64,000 nt of DNA from Glandiceps talaboti (GCF_964340395.1 NC_135569.1:19240957-19304956), one strand, 5' to 3'; positions 34,124-46,590 are shown, counted from the first letter of the stretch. Notes: generated by a model from the letters alone, not told the origin. Made by a program: numbers and translations.

Positions 34124-34678
34124 TTAAAATGAGCATTGGGTGATAATACTAACAATGTCTGTATTGCCATCTTGGTTTTCAGTTTCATGTCTTGTGATCA
34201 TTGGATGATTGTCGACAATGTTCACCTGTTTCACTAAATCCACATAGTCCTTCTTTGCCCACACAGTGAAATTCTCTGTTTGAATCATAACACCACCCTT
34301 ATTGAAAAATGTTAGAACTAAGAACTTGTTTTCTTTAGAAACTTTTCCGTCTTGAATCTCCTTACCATCTTTCCACAGAATCAGCATAGCCATTTTACCC
34401 CTGAAACATGTTAGACTCCTTCCATTCTTGTTACATATATCCCTTTTTATGCAGTACATGTTGGTATATTTATGTTTTGATGCTTCAATCCATAGTGGCA
34501 GTCTACATGTTCTAGTCTTGAATTTTATGTTAGTGGGCACATGGTTATTAGTTGTAGAGCCAGAAGGACGTTTTGAAACTTTTCTTTGGTTTCTGACTCC
34601 ATCATGGCTACATTCTATAGAGCCACCCCATGCAGGTAAAGCCTCATTACCTGGAATCTGCTGTGGCCATGACAACAT
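34124..34678 (-). CDS. Unassigned protein, 184 codons
   Basis: The longest intact frame outside repeats and transposons, with ATG at 34678 and an in-frame stop 16 codons upstream. The N-terminal half is polar. The central part has Cys residues (MYCIKRDICNKN, SLTCFRGKM). The C-terminal half reads as an alternating strand/helix segment: FLVLTFFNKGGVMIQTENFT then WAKKDYVDLVKQVN. The last part resembles, in my recollection, a small domain found in uncharacterised invertebrate proteins with a T-x-x-F-x-x-x-G-x-V-x-x-Q pattern; this is not certain. Just past the stop, TTTTAACAG could be a splice acceptor followed by another open stretch (about 34034-34120), so the true 3' end may be spliced. It may be a domesticated or transposon-linked ORF. 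Confidence 0.45.
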   Translation of the reverse strand: MLSWPQQIPGNEALPAWGGSIECSHDGVRNQRKVSKRPSGSTTNNHVPTNIKFKTRTCRLPLWIEASKHKYTNMYCIKRDICNKNGRSLTCFRGKMAMLILWKDGKEIQDGKVSKENKFLVLTFFNKGGVMIQTENFTVWAKKDYVDLVKQVNIVDNHPMITRHETENQDGNTDIVSIITQCSF

Positions 34679-34949
34679 GCTTGTGTGCCCTTTAGATGAT
34701 TGATTCTTGAGACATCCTTATGACACTCCGTGTCAATCGAACAAGTGCTAGCTCTCTACCTCATATATCTGTATACTGCGGCTGTCACATGATGTTAGTC
34801 TACTCAATAGACCTTGGGGAGTTGATGTAGATGACCATTAATTACAATTATGACAAATACTCAACAATGTACAAAGACAACTGTCAACACTGAACTGATC
34901 ACAGATACTGATGCTATATATGTATGCACTGTGTGATGTCAAACATGAT

Positions 34950-35235
34950 TCTGCAGACTTCAACTAGGATTTTTCTGTGTTGTCAAAAAATTATAACAGA
35001 TTCAAATACCCTTTGCTTAAGTCTGGACATCATGCCCGATCATCAGTTTTGTGTTCAATTTTACTCAGAAAACATTTTTAGTTAGTAGTTTGACATCTAT
35101 ATCGCACGACGATGAATAGACAATCATGTTTTTGAAAATGACAGTTAACAACATCACAAACTATCGCAAGATTTTGGAGTCTCCAACAGTAAGGTATAGC
35201 AATTAAGTCTCATGTATCATGAGATTTCGTCCAGT
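34950..35235 (-). repeat. Dispersed repeat family R1, copy 3 (reverse)
   Basis: Reverse-complement match to 3541-3860 and 5463-5800: GATCATCAGTTTTGTGTTCA, ACTCAGAAAACATTTTTAG, CACAAACTATCGCAAGATTT. Confidence 0.65.
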
Positions 35236-35509
35236 TCCTTGACGTCTATGTATTTATCGCAACTTTTTAGAGTTTTGAAAATGTACTTGTCATTTGATAT
35301 TTACTTTGAAACAATTTTAGCTTTTCTTAGAAATGTAATCAAAATCTTGATTTTTGTTTGAAAAAAAATGATGTGCAAAGATTAAAATTAGTGTTTAAAT
35401 TGATTTAAAGCAAGAAAAGTGAGCTTTTTCATTTCCAACTTCATGATCCTTTGATATACCAATTGTTTGTATCTATTTGTCTGCATAACAGAAAATCACT
35501 GGGAATTCC

Positions 35510-35544
<35 letters not shown>

Positions 35545-36300
35545 ATTGATTATATCAAGAATAAGGTATTGGCCACTAATGACACTATGTATACTTTCAC
35601 AGTCAAAGAAAAATAGCCTATAATTTGACTTGTTAGCTCATGGGTCAGTGGACCAGATGCAATAGACCTATATACATGTATATATAACATTTGTATTTGT
35701 AATTTAATGATGTGTACATAATAGTATTAATATATTATATATTTTGAGTACTGTTCTCTGAACTTCTGTAAATAAATACCTACTGTTATATTTATTTTGA
35801 AAAATAAACTGATTATTTTTGTATTAAATAAGGCTTTTGTGTTGTCCATCTTCTTCTCATTATTATCTCAAGTGAACTCACTTCAATAGAGTTATACGCA
35901 TGCATGGTGAAGTATGTTTGTGTGTGTTTGGGGTGAATAAAAGTGTTGGTGGTGTACAACATAACAATGGCTGACCATTTCATTACATGTACCCACGAGT
36001 TTGACTTGGATAAATCACATACATTGGATGAAAATGACATCAGACAATTTGACAACAACTACATGTACATCATATATTTGATATAGGCTACTTAAACTTA
36101 TGCAAGCTAAGTTAGTAGAGGTTTCTTAAACTAATACAGACTGATCAAGATGATAATGGCTAATTAAAATACTACAAAGTGAGTATATTCTACTTAAAGA
36201 AATACAAACTGAGTTGATATAGACTACTTAAAGTAATACAAAGTGTAAACATCCACTGATCTGACTAATGGAGGTTTACGTCTGTCCATAATGCGTTATT
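35236..36300. other. No gene recognised; poly-A tract
   Basis: A run of about 27 A at 35513-35541 may be a retroposon tail, but no element body was recognised before it. GATACA-rich phrases near 36170-36245 (TACTTAAA...AATACAAA) repeat loosely. Confidence 0.4.
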
Positions 36301-36304
36301 TTGG

Positions 36305-36785
36305 GCAAATAGTGAGTATGTTTTACTGTATACCAAATAGACCAGGATGGTGTGTTTTACTGTATACTAAATGGGCCAGGATGTTATGTTTTACTGTATA
36401 CCAAATAGGCCAGGATGTTATGTTTTACTGTATACCAAATGGGCCAGGATGGTGTGTTTTACTTTATACCAAATGGGCCAGGATGTTATGTTTTACTGTA
36501 TACCAAATAGGCCAGGATGGTGTGTTTTACTGTATACCAAATAGGCCAGGATGGTATGTTTTACTGTATACTAAATGGGCCAGGATGGTATGTTTTACTG
36601 TATACCAAATAGGCCAGGATGGTATGTTTTACTGTATACTAAATAGGCCAGGATGGTATGTTTTACTGTATACCAAATAGGCCAGGATGGTGTGTTTTAC
36701 TGTATACTAAATAGGCCAGGATGGTATGTTTTACTGTATACTAAATGGGCCAGGATGGTAATTGTTTTAATGTATACCAATTAGT
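36305..36785. repeat. 34-bp minisatellite
   Basis: About 14 copies of GGCCAGGATGGTATGTTTTA then CTGTATACCAAAT, with TGGTGT/TGTTAT/TGGTAT and CC/CT variants. The period is not a multiple of 3, yet a 129-codon frame runs through because three units are 102 bp. It is not a gene. Confidence 0.95.
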
Positions 36786-36790
36786 CCAGG

Positions 36791-36861
36791 ATCCATCCAT
36801 CCATCCATCCATCCATCTTATCTATCTATCTATCTTATCTATCTTATCTATCTTATCTATA

Positions 36862-36907
<46 letters not shown>

Positions 36908-36918
36908 ATCTATCTATC

Positions 36919-36977
<59 letters not shown>

Positions 36978-36984
36978 ATCTATC

Positions 36985-37031
<47 letters not shown>

Positions 37032-37055
37032 ATCTATCTATCTTATCTATCTATG
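36791..37055. repeat. (ATCC)n/(TATC)n microsatellite
   Basis: A short ATCC run, then TATC repeats interrupted at intervals by an extra T (CTTATCTATC), to about 37050. It directly abuts the 5' end of the next LINE. Confidence 0.95.
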
Positions 37056-37059
37056 TACG

Positions 37060-38537
37060 TACGTATTGATTTTTCCTTCAATGAGATACTTGATTCTTCT
37101 ATTAGTGATACCGAAGTTTCTGCTGCAATAAAAACACTTAAATCGGGTAAAGCTTGTGGGGATGATGGGATATTAAATGAAATGTTGAAATGTGGTTCAG
37201 CCATACTAATGTTTGCTCTCCTTAAACTTTTTAATACAATTATGAAAAGTGAAATATTTCTATCTGTTTGGAGTAAAGGTTTCATGGTCCTTATTCAAAA
37301 ATCTGGTCCAAAAGATGACCCTTCAAATTATAGAGGGATTACTATAAGTAGTTGTGTTGGTAAACTTTTACTGTTATTTTAAATAATCAAATTCATATTT
37401 TCATTCAGAAGAATAACTTGTTGAATTGTGAGCAAATAGGTTTTTAGAAAGGTTGTTGTACATCAGATCATGTATTTGTTTTAAAGGCATTGATTAACTT
37501 CTACAAACAAAAAAGTAGATCAAAACATGTGTTTGCTTGTTTTGTAGATCTTATAAGAAAGCTTTTGATAGTGTTTGGCATTTAGGATTGTTCTACAAAT
37601 TATCAAAACAGGGTTTCAGTAGTAAATTTTTGAATATCATCAAGTGTATTTTTGATAATATCCAGTCTTGTATCAAACTCTCAACTGGTTATACCGATTT
37701 CTTTTCTTGTATTGGTACTAGACAAGGTTGTATTCTAAGTCCCACACTGTTCAACCTATTCATTAATGATTTGCCAATGTTACTTCACAGAAAATGTATT
37801 GATCCTCCCTTTTTGATAGATAAGAAATTACCGATCCTTATGTTTGCTGATGATATTGTACTTTTGTCAACTTCTAGTCATGGTTTAATTACAACATTCA
37901 CTCAGATTACTTGAATCTTTTGCAACAAATGGCAACTCACAGTGAGTCTTTAAAAAGACAAAAGTTATGGTGTTCAATGTTCATTTTAAACCACTTAAAT
38001 ATAGTTTCTTTATTTATAATGAAAGAGTAGATATTGTTGCATCATACACTTATTTAGGTATTTCATTAACCCCTTCAGGAAATTTCAAAAATACTAGAGT
38101 GGCTTTGAAGAATAAAGCTTTGAGAGCTCTGTTTGCTTACACTAACGTACTGAATACACATAATGGAGCTTCAGTTGATGTTCAATTGCATCTCTTTGAC
38201 TCTTTGGTCAAACCAATATTATCATATGGATTTGAAGTTGGGTGCCTACATATTCCGTAGAGTTGATGTTGGCAAATTCAATGGATACTTTCTTAAGCCT
38301 GTGATGAATGATATTGAATCAACACACATAAAAGCATGTAGATATATGCTTGGAGTTAACAAAACATCATGTATTCATGCATGTTTAGGTGAATTGGGTC
38401 GTTTTCCATTATTAATTACTGTTATTGAAAATGTTGTCAAATATTGGTTTCGGTTAAAACAAGTTAAAGAGGCATCTTTACTTGATTATGCATACAAATT
38501 AGAAATGGGGTTACATGAAAAATACCAGTCCATATAA
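37060..38537 (+). pseudogene. LINE D reverse transcriptase
   Basis: Successive frames carry RT motifs in order: KTLKSGKACGDDGILNEML (motif 1), VLIQKSGPKDDPSNYRGI (2), FVDL then KKAFDSVWH across a frameshift at about 37535 (3, first catalytic Asp), GTRQGCILSPTLFNLFIND (4), ILMFADDIVLLSTSSHG (5, catalytic Ala-Asp-Asp at about 37846-37854), and YTYLGISLTPSGNF (7). The thumb follows (VKPILSYGFEV, then THIKACRYMLGVNKTS). Stops at about 37382 and shifts at 37535, 37915 and 38250 break it. Confidence 0.9.
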
Positions 38538-38659
38538 CTTGATTTTGTTCATTCAGTATTTTCATTTTGTAACTGTTCCCATTTTATAGTTGGTGATAAT
38601 TATAAATTGTCTACTATATTAAAGAAAGTTAAAGATTCTTTGAAATCAAAATTCTTGAC

Positions 38660-39019
38660 ATGTGGAAGAAATCTGTGGCAAGTAACAACAAACTTCATGT
38701 TTATTCAAAAATTAAGTTAACTTTTCAACGTGATAAATATTTATCTGTTATTAGAAACACGTTTGATAGAATAGCTGTTACAAAATTAAGGATTGCAAAC
38801 CATATATTGCCAATTGAAACAGGCCGTTACAAGAACATTGAAAGGAAACAGAGATTATGCACCTTGTGTAGTTTGAGTATTGGAGATGGATTTCACTGTG
38901 CATTACTGTGTAAAAATGAAAAAAAAATAAGAAGATTTTTTTCATTTGTAGATGATACTCTAGCAAGTGTCACAGCTAGATATCTCAGTGATATACTTAA
39001 TATTGTCAAGACATTGTAA
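38660..39019 (+). pseudogene. LINE D C-terminal domain with zinc-knuckle
   Basis: 119 codons: KLRIANHILPIETGRYKNI then RLCTLCSLSIGDGFHCALLC, a Cys-x2-Cys-x8-His-x4-Cys cluster typical of the C-terminal zinc-binding motif of several non-LTR families, then a helical end. It is intact in this frame but separated from RT by a shift near 38540-38660. Confidence 0.8.
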
Positions 39020-39092
39020 ACATCAGTGTTTCATTTGGAATATTTCCTTGCCAATGTCACTTGTATACACAGCTTAATAAATAAATAAATAA

Positions 39093-39123
<31 letters not shown>

Positions 39124-39130
39124 TGTATCT

Positions 39131-40260
<1,130 letters not shown>

Positions 40261-41190
40261 ATACTTTACACTTCGGGTCCAACGGGAAGAAAACCTAGCC
40301 CTCGATCTGGAACCAAGCCTTTGTGTTTTAACAAAGTTTGGTTTCTGTGCAGAAATTTACGGTGGTCGTAAATTGAGAAGGGTAAGACTTTACATAGGTA
40401 TACATAGTGATGCATCTTGCTAGTCAACAAATATTCACACACTGGACGAGAACTATATTTTAAAGTTTTGTTTTTCCCCTTTCATGTCGAAATCTTACAA
40501 AAAACAAAGAAAAGCGCAGGCCAAACACTAAACTAATTTATTGAGAAGAAAACCAGAGAGATTTACTGGACAAATTCCAATAATTACTTTACGTTACCTA
40601 TATCTTTTCATACTGGAACACAGTATAAGATAATGATGAATAATTGATATCCATGAATACTATATGTGTAACTATACATATTGTACAAATAGCTATGCAC
40701 ATATAGGCTGTCTTGGCCATTGCAAAAACACAAGAGCTGAAAGAAACATACCTACCTACCAACCTACCTATGAACATACATAATACATACATACATACTC
40801 ATTGGAATGTAAGTGTTGATCTTGCTGGAGAGAACAGTGCTCGATGTAAATATTAGTAGCAGAGCATTATGGACTTAATCAAAAAGAATAAGGATGTAAT
40901 AAGTCATTACTCAGAGTTTGAATAACGTTTCGTCTCGCTTGTATACAAGTAAGCAGCCGCTATAAATACATACATGTACATATATATATGCATGCACACA
41001 CACACACACACACACATGTATACATACATACATACATACATAACCAATTCATTATTTCCAGAAGCATTAAAGGTGATTCAAAATGCTCCATACCACAACC
41101 TTGAAAAAATGTTCTTTATATGTCTCATAACCAGTAAATGCAAAGCTGACTTCAATATTGCATGATAAGTGAGAGAAAAAGAATGGAAAT
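40261..41190. other. No gene recognised; (CA)n and CATA tracts
   Basis: (CA)n at about 40997-41015, CATA repeats near 40770-40795 and 41025-41042. The CGTTTCGTCTC phrase at about 40928 recurs at 41270. Confidence 0.45.
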
Positions 41191-41208
41191 TGGTGACCCG
41201 AGCAGCCA
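41191..41208 (+). other. Possible primer-binding site
   Basis: TGGTGACCCGAGCAGCC begins with TGG like retroelement tRNA primer sites and lies 115 bp before the gag-like start. No LTR was identified, so this is tentative. Confidence 0.3.
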
Positions 41209-41305
41209 TAAACTTGCAGTTACACTGCCTATTGTTCTCCCTTTTGGGGATTATGACGTCATAAGGAGAACCGTTTCGTCTCAGTTAGTATACATGTAGT
41301 AAGCA

Positions 41306-42079
41306 ATGGCAGACAATAGTAATTCTGACTTTGATACTCATCAGAATTTATCTCAGAGTGGTGACTCTTCTTTCAATGACGATTTTACCATGTTTGTTAG
41401 ATATATAAATTTGGCTTTTATGTAGGTGTCATGTCCTACGATATTAGCATCAATAGTGAAAATGCTAGTGATGTTGGAGAGTATACCGGGTTCAAGTTGA
41501 TTGCCTATTCAGCCCTCGATAAAACTAGGAGCTCAACTACTGTTACAAGTCAATGTAATCAATGCAGTATGCAAATCTGGGGAAGCACAAAAATAACCCT
41601 CCCTGCTTCAGTGAAGACAACTGCAGACGGTCAATCGTGAACAAGCAAATGACATCTGCCCCACATACACACTTACTCTAAAGTACTAAATAAAAAGAAC
41701 AGTAAAGCCATAAATAGTAGACTGAGTGACAGGTTTGTTGAGAATTAAAAAAAATTGCATTGATAGAATGACAATGTCCTGACAGGAAACTTGTATGCTG
41801 TGGCTGCAAGCAGAGTGACTACAACAACCAGCACAGCTACACAGTCACTTAGGACAAGTACTAAGCACTGCATTGACGATGAGCAATGCACCGGTGAGTG
41901 AAGGTCTTTCTATGAGAAATTTTGCTAAAAAGTATGCTGAAAAAGAGAGAAAGTTGGGAGGAAAGATGAGGAGTGAAATCTGGTGTTGGAAGAGTGGTAA
42001 ACTTGGACATGTGGAATGAAATTGTTACATCAGAGATTACAGTGAGAGAGACGATAGAAGAGAATCGTTGAAAATATAA
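41306..42079 (+). pseudogene. Decayed retroelement gag-like remnant
   Basis: ATG at 41306 opens a 39-codon frame (MADNSNSDFDTHQNLSQSGD start), stop at 41423-41425. A further frame is at 41431-41640. About 41935-42079 reads as a basic stretch and a Cys-Cys-His-Cys zinc-knuckle-like cluster in which the second Cys is Ser and a TGA stop falls just before the last Cys, followed by Arg/Asp-rich residues. Order and spacing fit a nucleocapsid-type knuckle at the end of a gag. No pol follows. Inactive. Confidence 0.5.
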
Positions 42080-42584
42080 TATATTTCAATGTCTGTCAGT
42101 GAAGAATTGTGTAGAATTCACACTGACATCTTGAAGGATGGAATAGTATCTATGTTGTTGCATATGTAGATAGACAATAAATATGATTGATGATAAAATA
42201 GTAACTGTTGTGATATTTCAAGCAGCTGAATGCTAAATATGTTTGGTTTAAGTATTAAGTACTGAAATTTGGCTAAGGAAAAAAAAGCCTGGGGGAGTAA
42301 TATGACATGGTTACTATATAGCACCAGTCACTCCTGTTTAACTGGGTTGTCCCTTGCCTGATCTGGATATTAGTTAAGTCTATGCAATACTTGGGCAATC
42401 AAAGATAAGAGAAAGTAAGTAAGCAAGCTTGAAAACATTGATATACAATACAGAATTGTGTTTGTGTTTCATAATAAGCTGCGTATGAATTTAATGAATC
42501 TAGGTGAGAGAGCATTTAATTACAGCAAATTAAATATAAAATAATCACCACAATTTCAAGATGACAACTAGAACTTTATGTTAG

Positions 42585-42634
42585 GGATATGGAGAAATAA
42601 AGAGAGACTAGATTTTGATTACAACTCAACTGTT

Positions 42635-42635
<1 letters not shown>
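42585..42635 (+). CDS. Candidate small exon of the gene ending at 45260
   Basis: TTTATGTTAG acceptor, 51 nt open (IWRNKERLDFDYNSTV), then a GT donor at the start of a (GT)n run. Phase 1 at its end fits the exon at 44619 (split codon GCT, Ala). It is short and could be chance. An even smaller phase-compatible exon may lie at 42454-42503. Confidence 0.3.
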
Positions 42636-42668
<33 letters not shown>

Positions 42669-42775
42669 TCTCTCTCTCTCCCTCCCTCCCTCCCTCCCTC
42701 CCTCCGTCGTCCCCCCTCTCTCTCTCTTTCTCTCTCTCCCTCCCTACCCCCCCTCCCTCCCTCCCTCTGTGTACC
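42636..42775. repeat. (GT)n and pyrimidine-rich tract
   Basis: (GT)n at 42635-42667, then CT/CCT-rich sequence to about 42770. Frames here are artefacts. Confidence 0.9.
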
Positions 42776-42778
42776 TTA

Positions 42779-44446
42779 ATCCACCCAGCTGTATAATTGG
42801 GGACCTGGCAGGATCCGTAGAGGTTGCAATGTGAATGCTTTAATCCTATGTGTACCCTAGTCAACCCAGCTGTATAATTGGGGACCTGGTAGGATATAGG
42901 TTGCAATGTGAATGCTTTAATCCTATGTGTACCCTAGTCAACCCAGCTGTATAATTGGGGACCTGGTAGGATATAGGTTGCAATGTGAATGCTTTAATCC
43001 TATGTGTACCCTAGTCAACCCAGCTGTATAATTGGGGACCTGGTAGGATAGACGTTGCAATGTGAATGCTTTAATCCCATGTGTACCCTAGTTAACCCAG
43101 CTGTATAATTGGGGACCTGATAGGATAGAGGTTGCATTGTGAATGCTTTAATCCTATGTATACCCTAGTTAACCCAGCTGTATAATTGGGGACCTGGTAG
43201 GATAGAGGTTTCAATGTGAGTGCTTTAATCCTATGTGTACCCTAGTCAACCCAGCTGTATAATTGGGGACCTGGTAGGATAGGAGGCTGCAATGTGAATG
43301 CTTTAATCCTATGTGTACCCTAGTCAACCCAGCTGTATAATTGGGGACCTGGTAGGATAGACGTTGCAATGTGAATGCTTTAATCCTATGTGTACCCCAG
43401 CTGTATAATTGGGGACCTGGTAGGATAGAGGTTGTAATGTGGATGCTGTAATCCTATGTGTACCCTAGTTAACCCAGCTGTATAATTGGGGACCTGGTAG
43501 GATAGACGTTGCAATGTGAATGCTTTAATCCCATGTGTACCCTAGTTAACCCAGCTGTATAATTGGGGACCTGATAGGATAGAGGTTGCATTGTGAATGC
43601 TTTAATCCTATGTGTACCCTAGTCAACCCAGCTGTATAATTGGGGACCTGGTAGGATAGGAGGTTGCAATGTGAGTGCTTTAATCGTATGTATACCCTAG
43701 TTAACCCAGCTGTATAATTGGGGACCTGGTAGGATAGAGGTTGCAATGTGAATGCTTTAATCCTATGTGTACCCCAGTCAACCCAGTTGTATAATTGGGG
43801 ACCTGGTAGGATAGACATTGCAATGTGAATGCTTTAATCCTATGTGTATCCCAGTCAACCCAGCTGTATAATTGGGGACCTGGTAGGATAGAGGTTGTAA
43901 TGTGAATGCTTTAATCCTATGTGTACCCTAGTTAACCCAGCTGTATAATTGGGGACCTGGTAGGATAGAGGTTGTAATGTGAATGCTTCAATCCTATGTG
44001 TACCCCAGTCAACCCAGCTGTATAATTGGGGACCTGGCAGGATCCGTAGAGGTTGCAATGTGAATGCTTTAATCCTATGTGTACCCTAGTCAACCCAGCT
44101 GTATAATTGGGGACCTGGTAGGATAGAGGTTGCAATGTGAATGCTTTAATCCTATGTGTACCCTAGTCAACCCAGCTGTATAATTGGGGACCTGGTAGGA
44201 TAGAGGTTGTAATGTGAATGCTTTAATCCTATGTGTACCCCAGCTGTATAATTGGGGACCTGGTAGGATAGACATTGCAATGTGAATGCTTTAATCCTAT
44301 GTGTACCCCAGCTGTATAATTGGGGACCTGGTAGGATAGACATTGCAATGTGAATGCTTTAATCCTATGTGTACCCCAGTCAACCCAGCTGTATAATTGG
44401 GGACCTGGTAGGATCCGTAGAGGTTGCAATGTGAATGCTTTAATTT
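42779..44446. repeat. 77-bp minisatellite made of SINE body sequence
   Basis: About 21-22 copies of a 77-bp unit holding CAGCTGTATAATTGGGGACC and GTGAATGCTTTAATCCTATG. The same string occurs once inside the SINE at about 18035-18105. Some units lack AGTCAAC (shorter), and three have GGATCCGTAGAGG instead of GGATAGAGG, giving a BamHI-site-bearing subtype. The last unit ends in (TTTAA)n. Confidence 0.95.
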
Positions 44447-44618
44447 AATTTAATTTAGCGTAGTGTAGTGCAGTGCAGTCTGGTGTATTGTGTTGAGTGG
44501 TGCTGTATTCCAAAATAGAAAACTAGCCTTGATTCTAGTTTTAGAGTAATGGCTATTTAATGACCATAAAACGAAATGTCATTATCCCTGTGTTTATATT
44601 CATTGTTACATGATCTAG

Positions 44619-44767
44619 CTGAAAAACACGACCTTGCTGACATTGTGTCGGAAAAAGTGACTGAAATGAAATGGAAAGCAAGCCTTGTCGAATTTGGTAA
44701 ATGCCTTGTACCTACTATAGATCCCAAACCAGTCAGAAAGGAATCGTCTCCTCATCTCTTTGGCAAT
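44619..44767 (+). CDS. Penultimate exon of an unassigned plus-strand gene
   Basis: Exon after TGATCTAG, 149 nt, ending GGCAAT|GTGAAT in phase 0. It encodes EKHDLADIVSEKVTEMKWKA, SLVEFGKCLVPTIDPKPVRK and ESSPHLFGN: a polar helical segment, then a Pro/Lys-rich tail. No stop in frame and protein-like composition. I do not recognise the family. The frame continues upstream to about 44576, so an earlier acceptor or an ATG at 44576 is possible. The intron that follows (44768-45200, 433 bp) is almost entirely an ATGT/ACGT microsatellite. Confidence 0.5.
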
Positions 44768-44774
44768 GTGAATA

Positions 44775-45196
44775 CATACGTATGCATGCATATATTATGT
44801 ACGTATGTATGTATGTACGTACGTACGTATGTAGGTATGTATATACGTACGTATGTATGTATGTATGTATGTATGTATGCATGTACGTACATATGTATGC
44901 ATGTACGTACGTATGTATGTATGTATGTACGCATGTATGTATGTATGTATGTATGTATGTATGCATGTACGTATGTATGCATGTACGTACGTACGTACGT
45001 ACGTACGTACGTACTTACGTATGTATGGTATGTATGTATGTATGCATGTACATATGTATGTACGCATGCATGTACGTATGTATGTATGTATGTATGTATG
45101 TATGTATGTATGTATGCATGTACGTATGTACGTACGTACGTACGTATGTATGTATGTATGTATGTATGTATGTATGTACGTATGTATGTACGTACC
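44775..45196. repeat. (ATGT/ACGT)n microsatellite filling an intron
   Basis: About 415 bp of TATG and TACG tetranucleotides. ATGT/ACGT/GCAT steps are partly self-complementary. The frames of up to 212 codons on both strands (Tyr/Met/Cys/Val/Thr or Thr/Tyr/His/Ile) are repeat artefacts. Confidence 0.95.
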
Positions 45197-45200
45197 ACAG

Positions 45201-45260
45201 AAACCAAATATTGAAAGAGAAGGTCCATGTCCATACAGCTTGAAGAATGATGTCAAGTGA
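45201..45260 (+). CDS. Last exon of the same plus-strand gene
   Basis: After CGTACCACAG the frame reads KPNIEREGPCPYSLKNDVK then TGA (45258-45260). Phase 0 matches the exon ending at 44767. Together they give a plausible C-terminus. No further exon needed. Confidence 0.5.
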   Translation, partial: KPNIEREGPCPYSLKNDVK

Positions 45261-46590
45261 GGACGCAATCTGTTCTTACACTCCTCCATGATTCATTGTT
45301 TAAGAGAAAGATAAATTTCTTCTTTGTCTATATCATTGAAAGACGTCCTCTAGTTTCATTCTAAGCATAGAATCCAAACCAAAATTAGAATATATTGGTT
45401 TGAGACTCAATTACCTAGACTCACACACAGCTCTTGCATGCTGGTGCTGTCAGAAAATACATACACACAAAGACAGACAGACAGGCAGACGGACAAGACT
45501 CTTTATTGGGTTTCATGGCTAGAGCATGAATAAACCTGTTTTAATTCAGCTGTGCTAAAAACATCATTTCCAAGCTACCTCAAAAAGAGGTTAATCTTGA
45601 TGCCATTGACAGATAGGCATGAAGTAGCTCATAAAAGATTTAATGATTTCATGACATCAATAAACAATAACCTTTCATTCTAGGCTGTGACTGCAAGCAA
45701 TCTTTCATGATAATGGCATGGTTTTTCGACCCTAAGCACACATCTCTGAGGCGATCATTTTCATTGAACAATTTTTAATCTACACACCAAAAGTAATGTC
45801 ACTACCAAATATCAAGGAAATTGGTCTGGCAGTTTTTGACTGTCATTCAACCCCCCCCCCCCCCCCCCCCCCACACACACACACATACATACACCCCCCC
45901 CCCACACACACACACATATTTCACCATGGCTATAGCACTACCGAACCTCAGTACAGTTGTACTAAAGTTCATTGATGTCGTTTCTAATTTCTTATCAAAC
46001 TTTGGATTTGGTATATTTATGATGTTACACTCAGTAAATTTAATCAGTTGTTTTTATTGTTTGACAGTTTTTTTTTTTAAATGAGATGCATTGCAAAGGC
46101 TATATTTGTTGGTCTAGTACCTTTACTGTCAGCTCATGTAACCTGACAGATTTTCTGTGTCCTCGGTCACTGGTACAAAGAACAAAATATGTTTAAAAAA
46201 TTACTTACATGTCAAAAAATAAATTGTGAAGATTTCTAAAAGTTCATTAACAAGTTCACAAAAACTATTTTTTATGAGGTAATGTTATGACATCTACATG
46301 ACTCCTGGAACAGCAGACTATTTAGACTGAAATGTCTATGACAATCCTAATTTGTCAGGATACCTCCAAATCACAGGTCATCAAAACTTGGATTGGATTA
46401 GTTCTATTACTATGAGTTGTACTGTCTTTCATTTTGACCTGTACTTCATATTTCATGGTCAGCAATCCCTTCTGGATCACAAACAATCCCAACACTACTG
46501 ACTCAATGCATATGTCATGTGTTCTCTCAGCATTTCACAATATAAATCTATACAATCAAAAGGTCAACTGATGGAAGATGAAATTAAGGA
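45261..46590. other. Region between two convergent genes
   Basis: Low-complexity C and CA runs at 45849-45915 (C run over 20). A minus-strand AATAAA (plus-strand TTTATT near 46050) could be a poly-A signal for the gene ending at 46591. No other gene seen. Confidence 0.5.

Larger units (their letters stand above)
37060..39130 (+). mobile_element. 5'-truncated LINE with (AAAT)n tail (LINE D)
   Basis: Plus-strand non-LTR element running from the RT N-terminus to a tail of AAAT units (about 39076-39094), followed by GTAT repeats to 39128. The 5' end meets the TATC microsatellite. There is no endonuclease domain in the window. Several stops and shifts make it inactive. It differs in family from the minus-strand LINEs at 9-15 kb. 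Confidence 0.85.

Noticed and set aside
36291-36680. 129-codon repetitive frame
   Set aside because: Product of the 34-bp minisatellite, which happens to lack stops in three phases.
42415-42503. Extra tiny exons upstream of 42585
   Set aside because: A phase-compatible exon at 42454-42503 and one before 42415 can be drawn, but the latter needs a 39-nt intron; such short matches arise easily by chance in AT-rich DNA.
44576-45289. Long frames on both strands rich in Tyr/Met/Cys/Val or Thr/Tyr/His
   Set aside because: They read through the ATGT/ACGT microsatellite; a 4-bp repeat stays open in several frames. Only the non-repeat ends (44619-44767 and 45201-45260) were kept as exons.
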